Shown here in pieces: positions 25,872 to 36,200 of a stretch of 42,533 bases of DNA; position 1 is the stretch's first letter; each line of letters begins with the position of its first letter. The notes under the pieces were generated by a model. The model saw only the letters and a list, made by a program, of their open reading frames with translations. It did no database searches and was not told where the DNA came from. Position numbers and translations under genes: made by a program. The stretch lies in the NCBI RefSeq assembly GCF_014652435.1, contig NZ_BMYU01000014.1, positions 1 through 42,533 of the forward strand, given 5' to 3'. Source of the stretch: Cognatundibacterium squillarum (GTDB lineage Bacteria > Pseudomonadota > Gammaproteobacteria > Burkholderiales > Burkholderiaceae_D).

Positions 25872-26960
25872 TTAGCGGCAGCGCAGCCTGATATCCGGTC
25901 CAATCTGTGCAAGCTCCGTGATCTGCCATACTCGCGCCTGACTCACATGCTGCATTTCCGGCAGCGCCAGCACGCCAGCGCCCGCCCCCAGAAATTTAGG
26001 AGCCATGTACAACAGGATTTCATTGACCAGTCCTGCATCTACCAGCGCACCGGACAGTGCAGCACCGGCTTCCACATGCACTTCATTGCATTGCTGTTTT
26101 CCCAGTGCCCGTACCACAGCCGCCAAATCCACTTTTCCTTCCGGATCTGGCATCAGAAAAGTCTGCACACCGGCATCCTGCAATGCAAGTCGCTGTGCAT
26201 TATCGGATGCGCCGATGACCGTCAGCGCAGCACCCTGTGTCACATGAGAGTTCAGCGGCGTGCGGAAGGCCGAGTCAATCACCCATTTCGGTGGCTGACG
26301 AGGGATATCGGTGCCACGCACATTCAGTTGCGGATTATCTGCCAGCACTGTGCCGATTCCGGTCAGTATGACATCTGCACGCGCCCGCCAGCGGTGCCCG
26401 TCTTCGCGTGCGTCCGGTCCGGTAATCCACTGACTTTGTCCGTTCGGCAAGGCGGTTCGGCCATCCAGACTGGCTGCCATTTTTAAGCGCACCCAGGGCA
26501 AACCGGTTTCCATACGATGAAAGAAACCGATATTCATTTCCCTGACCTGCTGCGCCAGCGCAGGATCCGGTTCAGCCAGTACCTCGATACCGGCTTCACG
26601 CAAAATCGCAAAGCCTTTGCCGGATACCAGCGGATTTGCATCACCGGCAGCCGCGACAACCCGCGCAATTCCGGCATCACGTAACCCGAATGCGCAAGGC
26701 GGTGTGCGGCCGAAATGACTGCAAGGCTCCAGCGAAACATAGGCAGTCGCTCCGCGCACATCGTGTCCACGCTGCTGCGCATCACGCAATGCCTGTACTT
26801 CAGCGTGTGCTTGTCCCACCGGCTGCGTCCACCCTTCTCCCAGAATCTGGTTGTCGCGAATAATCACGCAACCGACACGGGGATTCGGCGAGGTTTCGAT
26901 ACCGGCACGCTCAGACAATTGCACAGCATGACGCAGCCAGCGTTGATCCTGTTCTTTCAT
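25872..26960 (-). CDS. ribD: Bifunctional riboflavin biosynthesis deaminase/reductase RibD
   Basis: This 362-residue protein performs two steps of riboflavin synthesis: deamination of the pyrimidine intermediate, then NADPH-dependent reduction of its ribose. The deaminase has the zinc ligands His52 (HAEVQAL, with Glu54 as proton shuttle), Cys80 and Cys89 (PCSHFGRTPPC). The reductase domain starts near residue 147 (PWVRLKMAASLDGRTA) and has QWITGPDAR and GIGTVLADNPQLNVR. The start ATG overlaps the mrp stop by one base (TGATG), so it is probably translated by coupling. None of the other rib genes is nearby, although ribD often precedes ribE. Confidence 0.95.
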   Translation of the reverse strand: MKEQDQRWLRHAVQLSERAGIETSPNPRVGCVIIRDNQILGEGWTQPVGQAHAEVQALRDAQQRGHDVRGATAYVSLEPCSHFGRTPPCAFGLRDAGIARVVAAAGDANPLVSGKGFAILREAGIEVLAEPDPALAQQVREMNIGFFHRMETGLPWVRLKMAASLDGRTALPNGQSQWITGPDAREDGHRWRARADVILTGIGTVLADNPQLNVRGTDIPRQPPKWVIDSAFRTPLNSHVTQGAALTVIGASDNAQRLALQDAGVQTFLMPDPEGKVDLAAVVRALGKQQCNEVHVEAGAALSGALVDAGLVNEILLYMAPKFLGAGAGVLALPEMQHVSQARVWQITELAQIGPDIRLRCR

Positions 26961-28051
26961 CAGGTATTCTGCACGGTGATGGTCGGGAATTTGAGTGACA
27001 TGTCTTTCGCTTTTTGCGCAACACGCACAGCAACTTTGCGGGCGATGGCTTTATAAATTGCGGCGACCTGACCATCCGGTTCAGCGGCAACCGTCGGTTT
27101 GCCAGAGTCTGCCTGCTCACGGATCTGCAGATTCAGCGGCAGCGAGCCGAGGAAGTCTGCACCGAAGTCTGCGCACATTTTTTCTGCACCACCCTGCCCA
27201 AAAATATGTTCCGCATGGCCACAATTGCTGCAGATATGCATGCTCATATTCTCTACCACACCGAGGATAGGAATATCGACTTTCTCAAACATGCGCAAGC
27301 CTTTACGCGCATCCAGCAATGCCACATCCTGCGGTGTCGTTACGATTACGGCGCCCGTGACCGGTACTTTTTGCGACAGTGTCAGTTGCACATCGCCGGT
27401 ACCCGGTGGCATATCAATAATCAGATAATCCAGATTGCGCCAGTTCGTTTGCGTCAGCAATTGCTGCAAGGCTTGCTGCACCAGCGGGCCACGCCAGACC
27501 ATAGGTTCATCCGGATCAATCATAAAGCCGATCGACGACACCTGAATACCATGGTTTTCCATTGGCTCCATGGTTTTGCCGTCAGTCGTTTCAGGCTGGC
27601 CGCTGATACCCATCATCATTGGTTGTGAAGGACCGTAAATGTCCGCATCCAGCAAACCAACCGTTGCGCCTTCAGCAGCCAGCGCCAGTGCCAGATTCGC
27701 TGCTGTCGTCGATTTGCCTACGCCGCCCTTACCGGACGCGACAGCAATAATATTCTTCACATTCGGCATAACTTTCACGCCACGCTGCACCGCGTGCGCA
27801 ACCACTTCAAATGTCATCTGCACATCGACTTTACCTGCATCAGGCAATGCCGCCAGTACGCTACGGATTTGTTCGGATAAAGGTGCGAGCTGACTGTTTG
27901 CCGGATAACCCAGCACGATACGGACGCTGATATCACCCTCGGCTGTCACGCTGATCTGGCGGACATTTTTTGCGGATACGTAATCAGTTCCGGTATTCGG
28001 ATCAATCTGGGCGGAAAGGGTCTGGCGGATTAAGTCTTCTGTGATTCTCAT
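26960..28051 (-). CDS. apbC: Iron-sulfur cluster carrier protein ApbC (Mrp)
   Basis: This 363-residue ParA-like ATPase delivers iron-sulfur clusters to apoproteins. It has an N-terminal MIP18-like domain (residues 1-90). The deviant Walker A GKGGVGKS lies around 107-114 (preceded by NIIAVAS), followed by GLLDADIYGPSQPMMMG. The cluster-binding CxxC is in HICSNCGHAEHIFGQGG. The ATG at 28051 has GGAG 6 bases upstream; the frame is open eight codons further, but those lack a ribosome site. It is first in a two-gene unit with ribD. Confidence 0.94.
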   Translation of the reverse strand: MRITEDLIRQTLSAQIDPNTGTDYVSAKNVRQISVTAEGDISVRIVLGYPANSQLAPLSEQIRSVLAALPDAGKVDVQMTFEVVAHAVQRGVKVMPNVKNIIAVASGKGGVGKSTTAANLALALAAEGATVGLLDADIYGPSQPMMMGISGQPETTDGKTMEPMENHGIQVSSIGFMIDPDEPMVWRGPLVQQALQQLLTQTNWRNLDYLIIDMPPGTGDVQLTLSQKVPVTGAVIVTTPQDVALLDARKGLRMFEKVDIPILGVVENMSMHICSNCGHAEHIFGQGGAEKMCADFGADFLGSLPLNLQIREQADSGKPTVAAEPDGQVAAIYKAIARKVAVRVAQKAKDMSLKFPTITVQNT

Positions 28052-28202
28052 GCGGTTCTCCATCGAATCCCGCAAGTCTAACGTAAATTAGCCTTTCCGG
28101 CTCCGGACTGCCTGCACAGATCACAATAATGGCAGGTGTTGCACTTCCCGGGCATCACCCGCAGTCAGCCGAAAACTGCCCGGAAACGGTAAAAACCGAC
28201 TG

Positions 28203-28288
28203 AAATGACGAAACAGGCAAAGAAAAACAAGGACGTCCGCGAAAACGCTGGCGCTCCGGGGTGCCTGTTTTTCCAAATCTGCACAATG
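28203..28288 (+). repeat. Intergenic repeat, copy D
   Basis: Copy D starts AAATGACGAAACAGGCAAAG. Its centre GGACGTCCGCGAAAACGCTGG and CGCTCCGG match copy B, and its end TCTGCACAATG matches copy A. It lies in the 279-bp gap between apbC (5' side) and the flippase gene (3' side). Confidence 0.62.
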
Positions 28289-28330
28289 GCACAACATGGA
28301 CAAGCCGGCTGTGAGCCAGTTCTCACCGGG

Positions 28331-29557
28331 TCAGTACAGGGGAATGCGTTTCTTTTTCGCCAGCAACAGCATCGCCAGCGTGATGCCCCCTTCAGTGATA
28401 AAAAGACTGAGTACCAGCCCCGCCGCGCCCCACTCATGTGTCATCCACGCGGCATAAAGCAAATGCAGAGGGCCGGCAAAAATATAGATTTTGCTCAGAG
28501 CGCGGCTCTCACCGCAGGCCAGCAGGCGCCATTGCGACAGAATTGTTGCAACTGCAATCACCAGCGGTAAAAAGGCCAGCGAACGCAAATACCATGCAGC
28601 CTCCGCAAAACCGGCGCCAAGGTAATAGCGGGCAATCAGCTCCGCGCCGAAATACATCACCAGCCCGCCCGCCAGCTGCAACAGCAGCATGACTGCCGTC
28701 CCCATCTGCATCAGCTTTCGCAGGCGGACAGGGTCGGGTTGTTGCGCCAGCAGCGAAAACTTCGGAAACAAGGCAGCAGCGACCGGCTGAATAAATCCCT
28801 GTGCCGCCGAACGGATTTTGTCGCTGGCGTTGAAATAACTGACTTGTTGCGGCGTGCTGAAGCCATTCAGCAGCAACACATTCATGGTCGTGTAAAAACT
28901 GGTGGCCATACCGCCAATAAAGGCAGCCCAGCCTTCGCTTAACTGATACCGGATCGCGGCCAGATCGACACGATGCCATACTGCCAGTCGGTGCTTGCGC
29001 ACATACGCTAATCCGAATACAGCTCCGATCGCCGCAGGGCTGTTAACAATCAGTGCGGCGAGCACCGCCTGATCCGGTCTGGTCACCAGCAACAGCAAAA
29101 CCGGCAATGGTAAAAATCGGGATATCGCTGTCATCAGTGCCAGATGCTTCATTCTCTCCAGCCCCTGCAACAGCCACATCGGAAACAAAGCATTACCCAG
29201 AATGCCGATCATACATGCGAGCGTAATCACAGGATTCAGCCGCAGCGCCGGAATCGTCAGCGTCAGCAGCATGCAGATCAGCATACTCCCTGCCGCAAGC
29301 AGCAATTTCGCTGACATGGTCGCTGAGTAAATACGCGATACCTGCTGCTGATCATCTCTTGCAAACACAATCTGACGCGTCGCGGTGATCGTAAATCCGT
29401 AATCCGTCACCAGCACAAAATACTGCACAAAGGCTTGTGCCGCGACCATGGCTGCAAAGTCGGCAACCGGCAGCAGGCGTGTCAGATATGGCAGCATCAG
29501 CAACGGTGCCAGATAAATTGCACCCTGCACGATGACCAGATAAATGATGTTTCTCAA
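28331..29557 (-). CDS. Wzx-like polysaccharide flippase
   Basis: This 408-residue inner-membrane protein has about 12 predicted hydrophobic segments and no soluble domain. It resembles oligosaccharide flippases of the MOP superfamily (Wzx/RfbX): an N-terminal IYLAPLLMLPYLTRLLPVADF and TDYGFTITATRQIVFARDD, and FYTTMNVLLLNGFSTPQQVSYFNASDKI near the middle. It would move lipid-linked glycan units across the membrane. The reading frame begins with TTG at 29557, because a stop lies three codons upstream. A weak or absent ribosome site makes the start uncertain; the next plausible start is the Met in LLMLPYL. Confidence 0.87.
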   Translation of the reverse strand: MRNIIYLVIVQGAIYLAPLLMLPYLTRLLPVADFAAMVAAQAFVQYFVLVTDYGFTITATRQIVFARDDQQQVSRIYSATMSAKLLLAAGSMLICMLLTLTIPALRLNPVITLACMIGILGNALFPMWLLQGLERMKHLALMTAISRFLPLPVLLLLVTRPDQAVLAALIVNSPAAIGAVFGLAYVRKHRLAVWHRVDLAAIRYQLSEGWAAFIGGMATSFYTTMNVLLLNGFSTPQQVSYFNASDKIRSAAQGFIQPVAAALFPKFSLLAQQPDPVRLRKLMQMGTAVMLLLQLAGGLVMYFGAELIARYYLGAGFAEAAWYLRSLAFLPLVIAVATILSQWRLLACGESRALSKIYIFAGPLHLLYAAWMTHEWGAAGLVLSLFITEGGITLAMLLLAKKKRIPLY

Positions 29558-29611
29558 TTCAGACTATTTCCCGAAAAAGTGCGTATTTAACAAATTCTGC
29601 AACGCCAGACA

Positions 29612-29639
29612 GAAAAAAGCCTCCTGAGCAGGAGGCCTT
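29612..29639 (-). terminator. Terminator between manC and the flippase gene
   Basis: On the minus strand GCCTCCT, a 4-base loop, AGGAGGC then a T run. Confidence 0.85.
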
Positions 29640-29671
29640 ACCAGGTTTCTGACTCTGATCACCACACGCGT

Positions 29672-31123
29672 TTATTTTGCGCGGCCATACGTGTCTTCAA
29701 ACCGGACGATATCATCTTCGCCAAGATAGCTACCGGACTGCACTTCTATAATTTCCAGCGGGATGGTACCGGGATTACGCAAGCGGTGCTTCATCCCCAG
29801 CGGAATATACGTCGACTGGTTTTCGGTAAATAAGGACACCTGTTCGCCGCAAGTAATTTCCGCAGTCCCTTTCACCACAATCCAGTGCTCTGCACGATGA
29901 TGATGCATCTGCAGACTCAGACTCGCGCCCGGTTTCACCATGATGCGCTTAACCTTAAAGCGGCTATCCTCATCCACCGACAAATACCAGCCCCACGGGC
30001 GGTGCACCTGACGTTGTGTTACGGCTTCTGGCCGCTGCTGTTGCTGCAGAATACTGACCACATCTTTCACAGACTGACTTTTTTCCAGCGGGGCAACCAG
30101 TACCGCGTCAGGCGTCTCCACGACCACCATATCGCGCAAACCGACGACTGCCAGCAAACGACCGGTGGAATACAACAAAGAACCGGTTGTATCATGTGCA
30201 ATCACATCACCGTAACATACATTCTGGTGTTTATCCTGCACACCGGTCTGCCAGACGGCATTCCAAGCACCCAGATCGCTCCAGCCTGCATTCAGCGGCA
30301 CAACGCCGATCGTATATCCCGATGCAGCGCAGGGCTCAATCACGGCATAGTCAATCGACTCAGACGGGCACTGACTGAACAAGACCGCGTCCGGGCGCAA
30401 AAAGCAACCATCCTGCGTATGCTCCTGCCATGCATTTTTCACAGCATCAGCGATGTCAGGACGGAAGCGTTGCAAAGCGTCATGCCAAACACTGGCACGT
30501 ACCATAAACATACCGCTGTTCCACAGATAAAGTCCGCTTTTTACGTACGATTCCGCCGTCGCCAAATCCGGCTTCTCAACAAACTGACTGACTTTGTACG
30601 CTGCCTGCATGCCATTTTGCGTCTGTTCGTCAAAACGGATGTAACCAAAACCGGTTTCAGGCCGGTCTGGCTGAATGCCCAGCGTCATGATGGAAAACTG
30701 ATCTGCAGCAGAGATGGCCGCCTGAACAGCGGCCTGAAAAGCAGCCAGATCGGGGATTTGCTGATCTGCCGGCACGGCAAAGCAAAGCGGGTCATGTTCA
30801 CGCTCTGCAGCGCGCAGAGTCGCCAGCGTCAATGCGGGTGCGGTGTTTCGTCCGGCTGGCTCGGGGATGATATCAAAGCGCACCACACCGATGGCTTTTA
30901 ACTGATCCTGAATAATGAACCGGTGCTCTTCGTTTGCAACGATGACTGGGTCTGCAATACTGACACCTTCCATGCGGATCGCCAGCAAGCGCTTTACCGC
31001 GTGCTGAAACAAACTGAATGTTCCGTCAAAACTCAGAAATTGCTTTGGAAACCCGGCACGGGAAAGTGGCCAGAGCCGCGTTCCCGATCCACCTGACAAA
31101 ATCACAGGAACTACGGCCCTCAC
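29672..31123 (-). CDS. manC: Mannose-1-phosphate guanylyltransferase/mannose-6-phosphate isomerase (type II)
   Basis: This 483-residue bifunctional enzyme makes GDP-mannose and interconverts mannose 6-phosphate and fructose 6-phosphate. The nucleotidyltransferase domain has LSGGSGTRLWPLSRAGFPKQF (residues 9 onward) and FVEKPD. The C-terminal cupin-type isomerase domain has RPWGWY, a MHHHRAEHWIVVKGTAEIT metal-binding segment and QSTYIPLGMKHRLRNPG. The start is GTG at 31123, fixed by GAGGAGA 7 bases upstream. It lies 10 bases after the uppS-type gene and ends in a terminator. GDP-mannose feeds O-antigen, capsule or GDP-fucose/rhamnose routes, which fits the nearby glycosyltransferases and flippase. 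Confidence 0.94.
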   Translation of the reverse strand: MRAVVPVILSGGSGTRLWPLSRAGFPKQFLSFDGTFSLFQHAVKRLLAIRMEGVSIADPVIVANEEHRFIIQDQLKAIGVVRFDIIPEPAGRNTAPALTLATLRAAEREHDPLCFAVPADQQIPDLAAFQAAVQAAISAADQFSIMTLGIQPDRPETGFGYIRFDEQTQNGMQAAYKVSQFVEKPDLATAESYVKSGLYLWNSGMFMVRASVWHDALQRFRPDIADAVKNAWQEHTQDGCFLRPDAVLFSQCPSESIDYAVIEPCAASGYTIGVVPLNAGWSDLGAWNAVWQTGVQDKHQNVCYGDVIAHDTTGSLLYSTGRLLAVVGLRDMVVVETPDAVLVAPLEKSQSVKDVVSILQQQQRPEAVTQRQVHRPWGWYLSVDEDSRFKVKRIMVKPGASLSLQMHHHRAEHWIVVKGTAEITCGEQVSLFTENQSTYIPLGMKHRLRNPGTIPLEIIEVQSGSYLGEDDIVRFEDTYGRAK

Positions 31124-31133
31124 AATACTCTCC

Positions 31134-31871
31134 TCAGGATGCTTTTACTTGTTCACTGGTTTTGCCAAAACGGCGTTCCCGTTTCTGGAAGGATGCAATC
31201 GCCTCATCCAGTGCATCGCCGTCGAAGTCCGGCCAGTAAGTTTCTGTGAAATAAAACTCAGAGTACGCTGCCTGCCACAGCAGGAAATTGGAAATACGTG
31301 CTTCCCCGCCAGTGCGTATCAGCATATCCGGATCCGGCGCATATGCCATCGCCAGACGGCTCGATAACAACTCTTCAGTGATATCTTCGGGGCGGTAACC
31401 TTCATTCATCAGGCGACGACAAGCATTCGCCATATCCCAGCGACCACCGTAATTGGCGCAAATTGTTAAGGTCAGGCCATTATTTGATGCTGTCTGAGAC
31501 TCAGCAAGCTCCACCAGCGCTTGCAGATCTTTATCAAAGCGCGATAAGTCACCAATCACTTTCAGACGAATATTGTTCTCATTCATCTTGCGGATTTCAT
31601 TGACCAGCACTTTGCGAAACAGTTGCATCAGCAAAGAAACTTCTTCTTCCGGACGTTTCCAGTTTTCTGAACTGAACGCAAACAAGGTCAGATACTGCAC
31701 ACCACGATTAACACAGGCTTCCACAACACGATGAACAGATTTCACACCTTTGGCATGACCGGCAAAACGCGGCAGAAAGCGTTTTGTTGCCCATCGCCCG
31801 TTTCCATCCATAATGATCGCGATGTGCTTAGGCACCGAAACCTCGCCTGCTTTTTTTAATTTTTCAATCAT
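31134..31871 (-). CDS. uppS: Isoprenyl transferase (undecaprenyl diphosphate synthase type)
   Basis: This 245-residue cis-prenyltransferase builds the C55 lipid carrier from isopentenyl and farnesyl diphosphate. The catalytic Asp22 is in IIMDGNGRWA, followed by GHAKGVKSVHRVVEAC, LTLFAFSSENWKRP, and the substrate-binding RTGGEARISNFLLWQAAYSEFYF. It is usually found with cdsA and dxr; here it neighbours manC, which suggests a second copy serving surface polysaccharide. The ATG at 31871 is chosen because the conserved fold starts soon after it; a GTG at 31925 is in frame but gives an unusual extension. Confidence 0.9.
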   Translation of the reverse strand: MIEKLKKAGEVSVPKHIAIIMDGNGRWATKRFLPRFAGHAKGVKSVHRVVEACVNRGVQYLTLFAFSSENWKRPEEEVSLLMQLFRKVLVNEIRKMNENNIRLKVIGDLSRFDKDLQALVELAESQTASNNGLTLTICANYGGRWDMANACRRLMNEGYRPEDITEELLSSRLAMAYAPDPDMLIRTGGEARISNFLLWQAAYSEFYFTETYWPDFDGDALDEAIASFQKRERRFGKTSEQVKAS

Positions 31872-31976
31872 AATCTCTGTTTCAATTTCGTCCTGTTCCG
31901 GAATACACTTCACAGAACGGGGCACATACCATTGCAGTAGTGCCGATTGCCATCTGCCTGTCAGTTAAACGTGTCT

Positions 31977-32004
31977 ATATTAGGGATTCTGTATGACAAT
32001 GCAA
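31977..32004 (-). promoter_or_regulatory. Candidate promoter of uppS-manC
   Basis: On the minus strand TTGCAT (31999-32004) and TAATAT (31977-31982) are separated by 16 bases. They lie about 106 bases upstream of the chosen uppS start. Confidence 0.4.
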
Positions 32005-32176
32005 CGAAAAACCTCCTTCGTATTGCATTTACATGCCAAAACCCGACAACAACGTTTGCTTGAATTTAAAAACAACAACATTTTGCACAATATGGTCACA
32101 CATGCCATTTTGATGACAAATTGGTTATTTTTTCAACAAGACGAAATTCTACCAGAAAAGGTAGTGAAAACAGGAC

Positions 32177-32734
32177 TTAACCACCGGATGCTGTTGCATC
32201 ACAGGTTAAATCTTTATCCGGATCACACATCCTGGCACGCCCGAGGAAGTTGACCTTAATTCTGCGGGTCATATTCACCGCTGTAAAACTGACCGTCCCA
32301 GCCTGCGGCTGAAAGACACTTGCTTTGGTACGACTGCGGCCATTACCTGTATAGGATATGTACGGCGCAGTAGCATCGGTAAAAGCGCTGGCTACTGCCA
32401 GCGTCGCAGGCAGCGCGTCATGCGTCATGATAATTTGTTCTCCGCTGTCACGACGCAGATTATTGTTTGCATCCAGAAAAATCGTCCAGCCGGACTTCCA
32501 GTCAGCACCGTCAGCCGCCGCCATCGTTACCTGATCCCCACGCTTAATGGCTTCTGCGCGCGTCAGATTCACCGCTGCATAGAACTCCAGTGCAGCAGCC
32601 TGCATTTGCTGCCGATTGATGAAATCACGGTAAGCGGGCATGGCGAGTGCCATAAGAATGCCGGTAATCGCCACAACGATCATCAGTTCCACCATCGAAA
32701 AGCCGCGCTCGCGCATATGATTTACCCTGTTCAT
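32177..32734 (-). CDS. fimT: FimT/GspH-family minor pilin
   Basis: This 185-residue pilin-like protein is cut after Gly in RERGFSMVELMIVV, the prepilin peptidase site, followed by the hydrophobic helix. The middle SFIDAN-like part reads TIFLDANNNLRRDSGEQIIMTHD, and the GNGRSRTKASVFQP region is typical of GspH/FimT. Such proteins prime or cap type IV pili and can bind DNA. It is last in the pil operon, 4 bases after pilE. Two starts are possible: ATG 32734, or ATG 32716, which has AGGG 8 bases upstream and gives a typical short leader; the shorter one is favoured slightly. Confidence 0.85.
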   Translation of the reverse strand: MNRVNHMRERGFSMVELMIVVAITGILMALAMPAYRDFINRQQMQAAALEFYAAVNLTRAEAIKRGDQVTMAAADGADWKSGWTIFLDANNNLRRDSGEQIIMTHDALPATLAVASAFTDATAPYISYTGNGRSRTKASVFQPQAGTVSFTAVNMTRRIKVNFLGRARMCDPDKDLTCDATASGG

Positions 32735-32738
32735 CGCA

Positions 32739-33194
32739 TTACCAGCACAATTCTTTCGAACCCGAACTGCTGCTATAGCCTTTGATGCCTGTACTGGTCA
32801 GTGTCAGGTTACCGCAAACAGGATCTGTATAGCCGGAGATAACATTGGCCGTCCCCGGTGTCGCGGTCAGCATCACGCAATTCTGAATCGTATCGCCGGT
32901 ACAAGCCTCACCTTTAATCTCGTAATAACTAGTACCGGCAGAATCACCGGAAAACCAGTTAAATTTCTTTTCAGCGGCATCCGTCGAAGACTGAGAGAAC
33001 ACAATATAAGAATTATTTTGCGTAAAGTACTGCTCCTGCTGCTGCATTAAGCGCATCAATGCCGTCTTGGCCTGTGCGCGATTTGACTTTCGTACGCTGT
33101 CACGGTACGACGGAAATGCAAACGCAGCCAGAATCGAGATCACCACCAAAACGATCATCAGCTCGATCATCGTGAACCCCAATTGCTTTTTCAT
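32739..33194 (-). CDS. pilE: Type IV minor pilin PilE
   Basis: This 151-residue prepilin has a leader MKKQLG, cut before FTMIELMIVLVVISILAAFAFPSYRDSVRK; the conserved Glu5 of the mature protein is present. The globular part has SKNSRAQAKTALMRLMQQQEQYFTQNNSY-type features (here KSNRAQAKTALMRLMQQQEQ) and a C-terminal Cys pair (PVCGNLT...KELCW) typical of the disulfide loop. AAGGA precedes the ATG. It is the minor pilin that follows pilY1 in many Beta- and Gammaproteobacteria and belongs to the tip complex. Confidence 0.88.
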   Translation of the reverse strand: MKKQLGFTMIELMIVLVVISILAAFAFPSYRDSVRKSNRAQAKTALMRLMQQQEQYFTQNNSYIVFSQSSTDAAEKKFNWFSGDSAGTSYYEIKGEACTGDTIQNCVMLTATPGTANVISGYTDPVCGNLTLTSTGIKGYSSSSGSKELCW

Positions 33195-33212
33195 CTTTTT
33201 ATCCTTTTTATA

Positions 33213-36200
33213 TCAGGTACCTGTTGTGCTGTTCATCGTCTTTTTCAACTCCTGCCAGTTGCGAATCTCCTGCCAGCTGATACGACCTGCACGTGTAACA
33301 GCATCAGCTGCGGACGAATTTTCACTAGTTGCACCGGAAGAATTGCCTGTACCAGCAGTTCTGACTGAAATCTTGGTGGTAATTTTACGAGCACCGGTAC
33401 TGTTTCTGCTCGCTGCGCTGGTGCTGATATTGATAACGATCGGAGAAGTCAGCAAGCCGATTGTCGACAAGGTACCCGTCACATCTGAATTTAATCCAGT
33501 AAGAACATCAACGGCATATTTACGCCCGCTACCGCCGGAACATGGGTCATTACTCAGAATCAGCGTATTAAAGAACAGATAGTTGCCAGCCAGTGCGCTC
33601 GTCAGTGTATGGTGAACGCGCTCGCCAGTCGTTTGCGAATTATAAAAGTCCATATACCAGCCTTTTTTCGTACCCGTCCCCACACCGTAGGTGAAATTAG
33701 CACCGGAAATCTGGAAACCATTGCCGGAAGTTGTCGGTGTTCTGGCCTCCAGCTCTGAACGACTGGCAACCGCATCGGCATCATATGTCGTATCGAGAAT
33801 CGCATAATACGAATTGGTAATGTAATTCGCAGGCGTTGCATCAAAACTCTCAAGATATTTGCCGGTACCAAACAACAGAATATATCCGCCACCCGGCGCA
33901 AAAACAATTTGCGGCTGAACTGTAATTGGCTGAGTTACGCCGCCCGAAGTCTTCGCAGTAAAGACTGGTTTGGTTGACGTTGTCGCCGTACTGAGGTTGC
34001 CGGAGGTAAAATCAAAACGCCACATATTCCCCTGCAAATCACCGGCATATGCGTACGAAACTGCACCATTCGGACCATACACAACATTCGGCGCACCGAG
34101 ACCATTTTTCTTCGTAGCATCCTTAATTGGTGTTACCAGCTTAAAATAATTACTACCCAGCACCCAGGGGTCGGACGATCTCTTATCCAGTGACAACAAA
34201 AACAGGGCTTGTGCGCCGGTTGACGTTGCATCAGAGTCATAGTTATTGTATCCGCTGGAAATAACGACGAAATTGGTAAATTGCGGATTCGCCGTAGTAC
34301 CACCCGTTCTGAATTTTGCAATCAATGGTGGCGCGACAACATAGCCCATATCTTTATCGATTTTTTCGTTGAACTCCCAAAGAGCACCAAGCCCACCGGA
34401 GAAATTATCAGGATTCGTCACATCCAGAGCGAAAACACCTTTTGCGCCCGGACCAAATCCCGAGACCAGCAATGTTTTCCATGCGCCACGAACCTGCGCT
34501 TCACGAACAGAAATACGTCCGTCTACAAATGACTGGTGGCTATAGTACGGATCCGTCAGATTGGAAATTTTCGACAAAAGAGTGTTCGGCACGTATGCAA
34601 ACAACTCTGTACCGCTGTCTGCATCGAATGCATGCAGCATTCCGTCATTTGCACCGACATACACTGCTTTCTTACGGTTTTTGTTGGCTTCGTAAAAAGT
34701 AGAGTAACCATTACCCGAAACATTTTTCGCCGGAGCACCATAATAAACTGGTGCGCTGTTGACAATATCACCCAGAACGCTGTCTCGTGGGCGGAACTTT
34801 CCTTGCGCAACTCCGTTGGCGTCTTTTGTAATTTCCTGAGTCCGGTCACCACGGAGATAAGCAATACGATCTGCGGCAAAATTATCAAGCGTTCCGGTGT
34901 GCGGGTCTGTGTTCAGTGCAGTCTGATGTGCGGAACTGAAGTTCGCACCACCGGACCAGCTAAACGGCAGCAGACTCAAAGATCCGTCAGTGGAAATTTT
35001 TGACGTATAAATCTTACGGTCGTTCGGCAACGGGCTTGGAGCCGCTTGTTTCACCGGGTCGCCAGTCAGGATTACGCCGGCATCCCAGATTGTTGGAGGA
35101 TTCGCAATTGTCGCCGACTGTTTGCGCAGACTGCCCGACCATTTATCCGATCGGAACCCGGGTTCGTAGACAAACGGATTATCGCTGGCACTGGTAGAGC
35201 TGATACCTACACCGGCAACCGTACCGCCTGCCGAAGTCACGTTCTGAAAAATGGCTGTAATAGCAGCAATCATTTTCTTTGGATTGCTGGCCAGGAAGAA
35301 ATTATCCGGATCGGTGTTATTACCGGCAGCCCATTCCTTATTGTTCGCGATCACGGTCTTACCATCTGCATCAAAGGTTTTGAAAGGATTACCATCCAGA
35401 TTTAAGTCACCAAAGCCACCGTATTTTGCTGTTAAATACAGTTGCGATAAACGAGGGGCGGTTGCACTCCGAGTAGCATTATCAATCGAGCCATTGCCAT
35501 TTTCGTCTACGTCAATTGTGAACGTTTTTACTCTGACAGGTTTGTCAAAACGGATGTCATTCACATGCGCCCAGTAAGCTGCACCAGCCATATAGAAAGT
35601 TGCACTACCACCAGATCCGGTACCGACTGTGGCCATATTTGCCAGACTTGCAACCGGGGCAGAGTTACCAGACGCACTACTCGACTCCATATCTGCAATT
35701 GTTTGAGTTGCAGCCTTCACGTCAAATGCTGGCCATTGCGACGTCGCCGCCTCTGCTGCACGTAAGGCACGCCCAGCACCTGTGCGCGCAGTACCCGGGA
35801 TAAAGGTATCCTGGTGAGTATTCGCATCACCAATAGCGATAATATAATTTTTCTGACATGAGGCCTCGATAGGATCAGTCCAGTTCTGGATTACCTGGAA
35901 ATTATCCTGCATCGCCGTGGTCATGCCGGATGTCGCGTTACTGGTTGGCGCCTTTCCTTGCAGATAGCGAATACTTTCATAAAAAAGCTCACTCAGCGGA
36001 TCGTAGGATTTATAAACACCTGCTGTCCCGGTTCGTCCGAATTTATTGAGATAGTTGATAACACCGCTGTTACCAGTACTATCTCCCTCTGGATTAACTA
36101 CATAAACCCCGGTACTTTCATTCCACTCAGGACGATCATTTACCTCCTCAACAAAACCGTTAGAAGCACGATATTGCTTATTACCAACATACTTTAAAGG

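Noticed and set aside
31993..32253. Open frame of 86 codons on the plus strand before fimT
   Set aside because: Low-complexity composition, no ribosome site and overlap with the end of fimT on the other strand.
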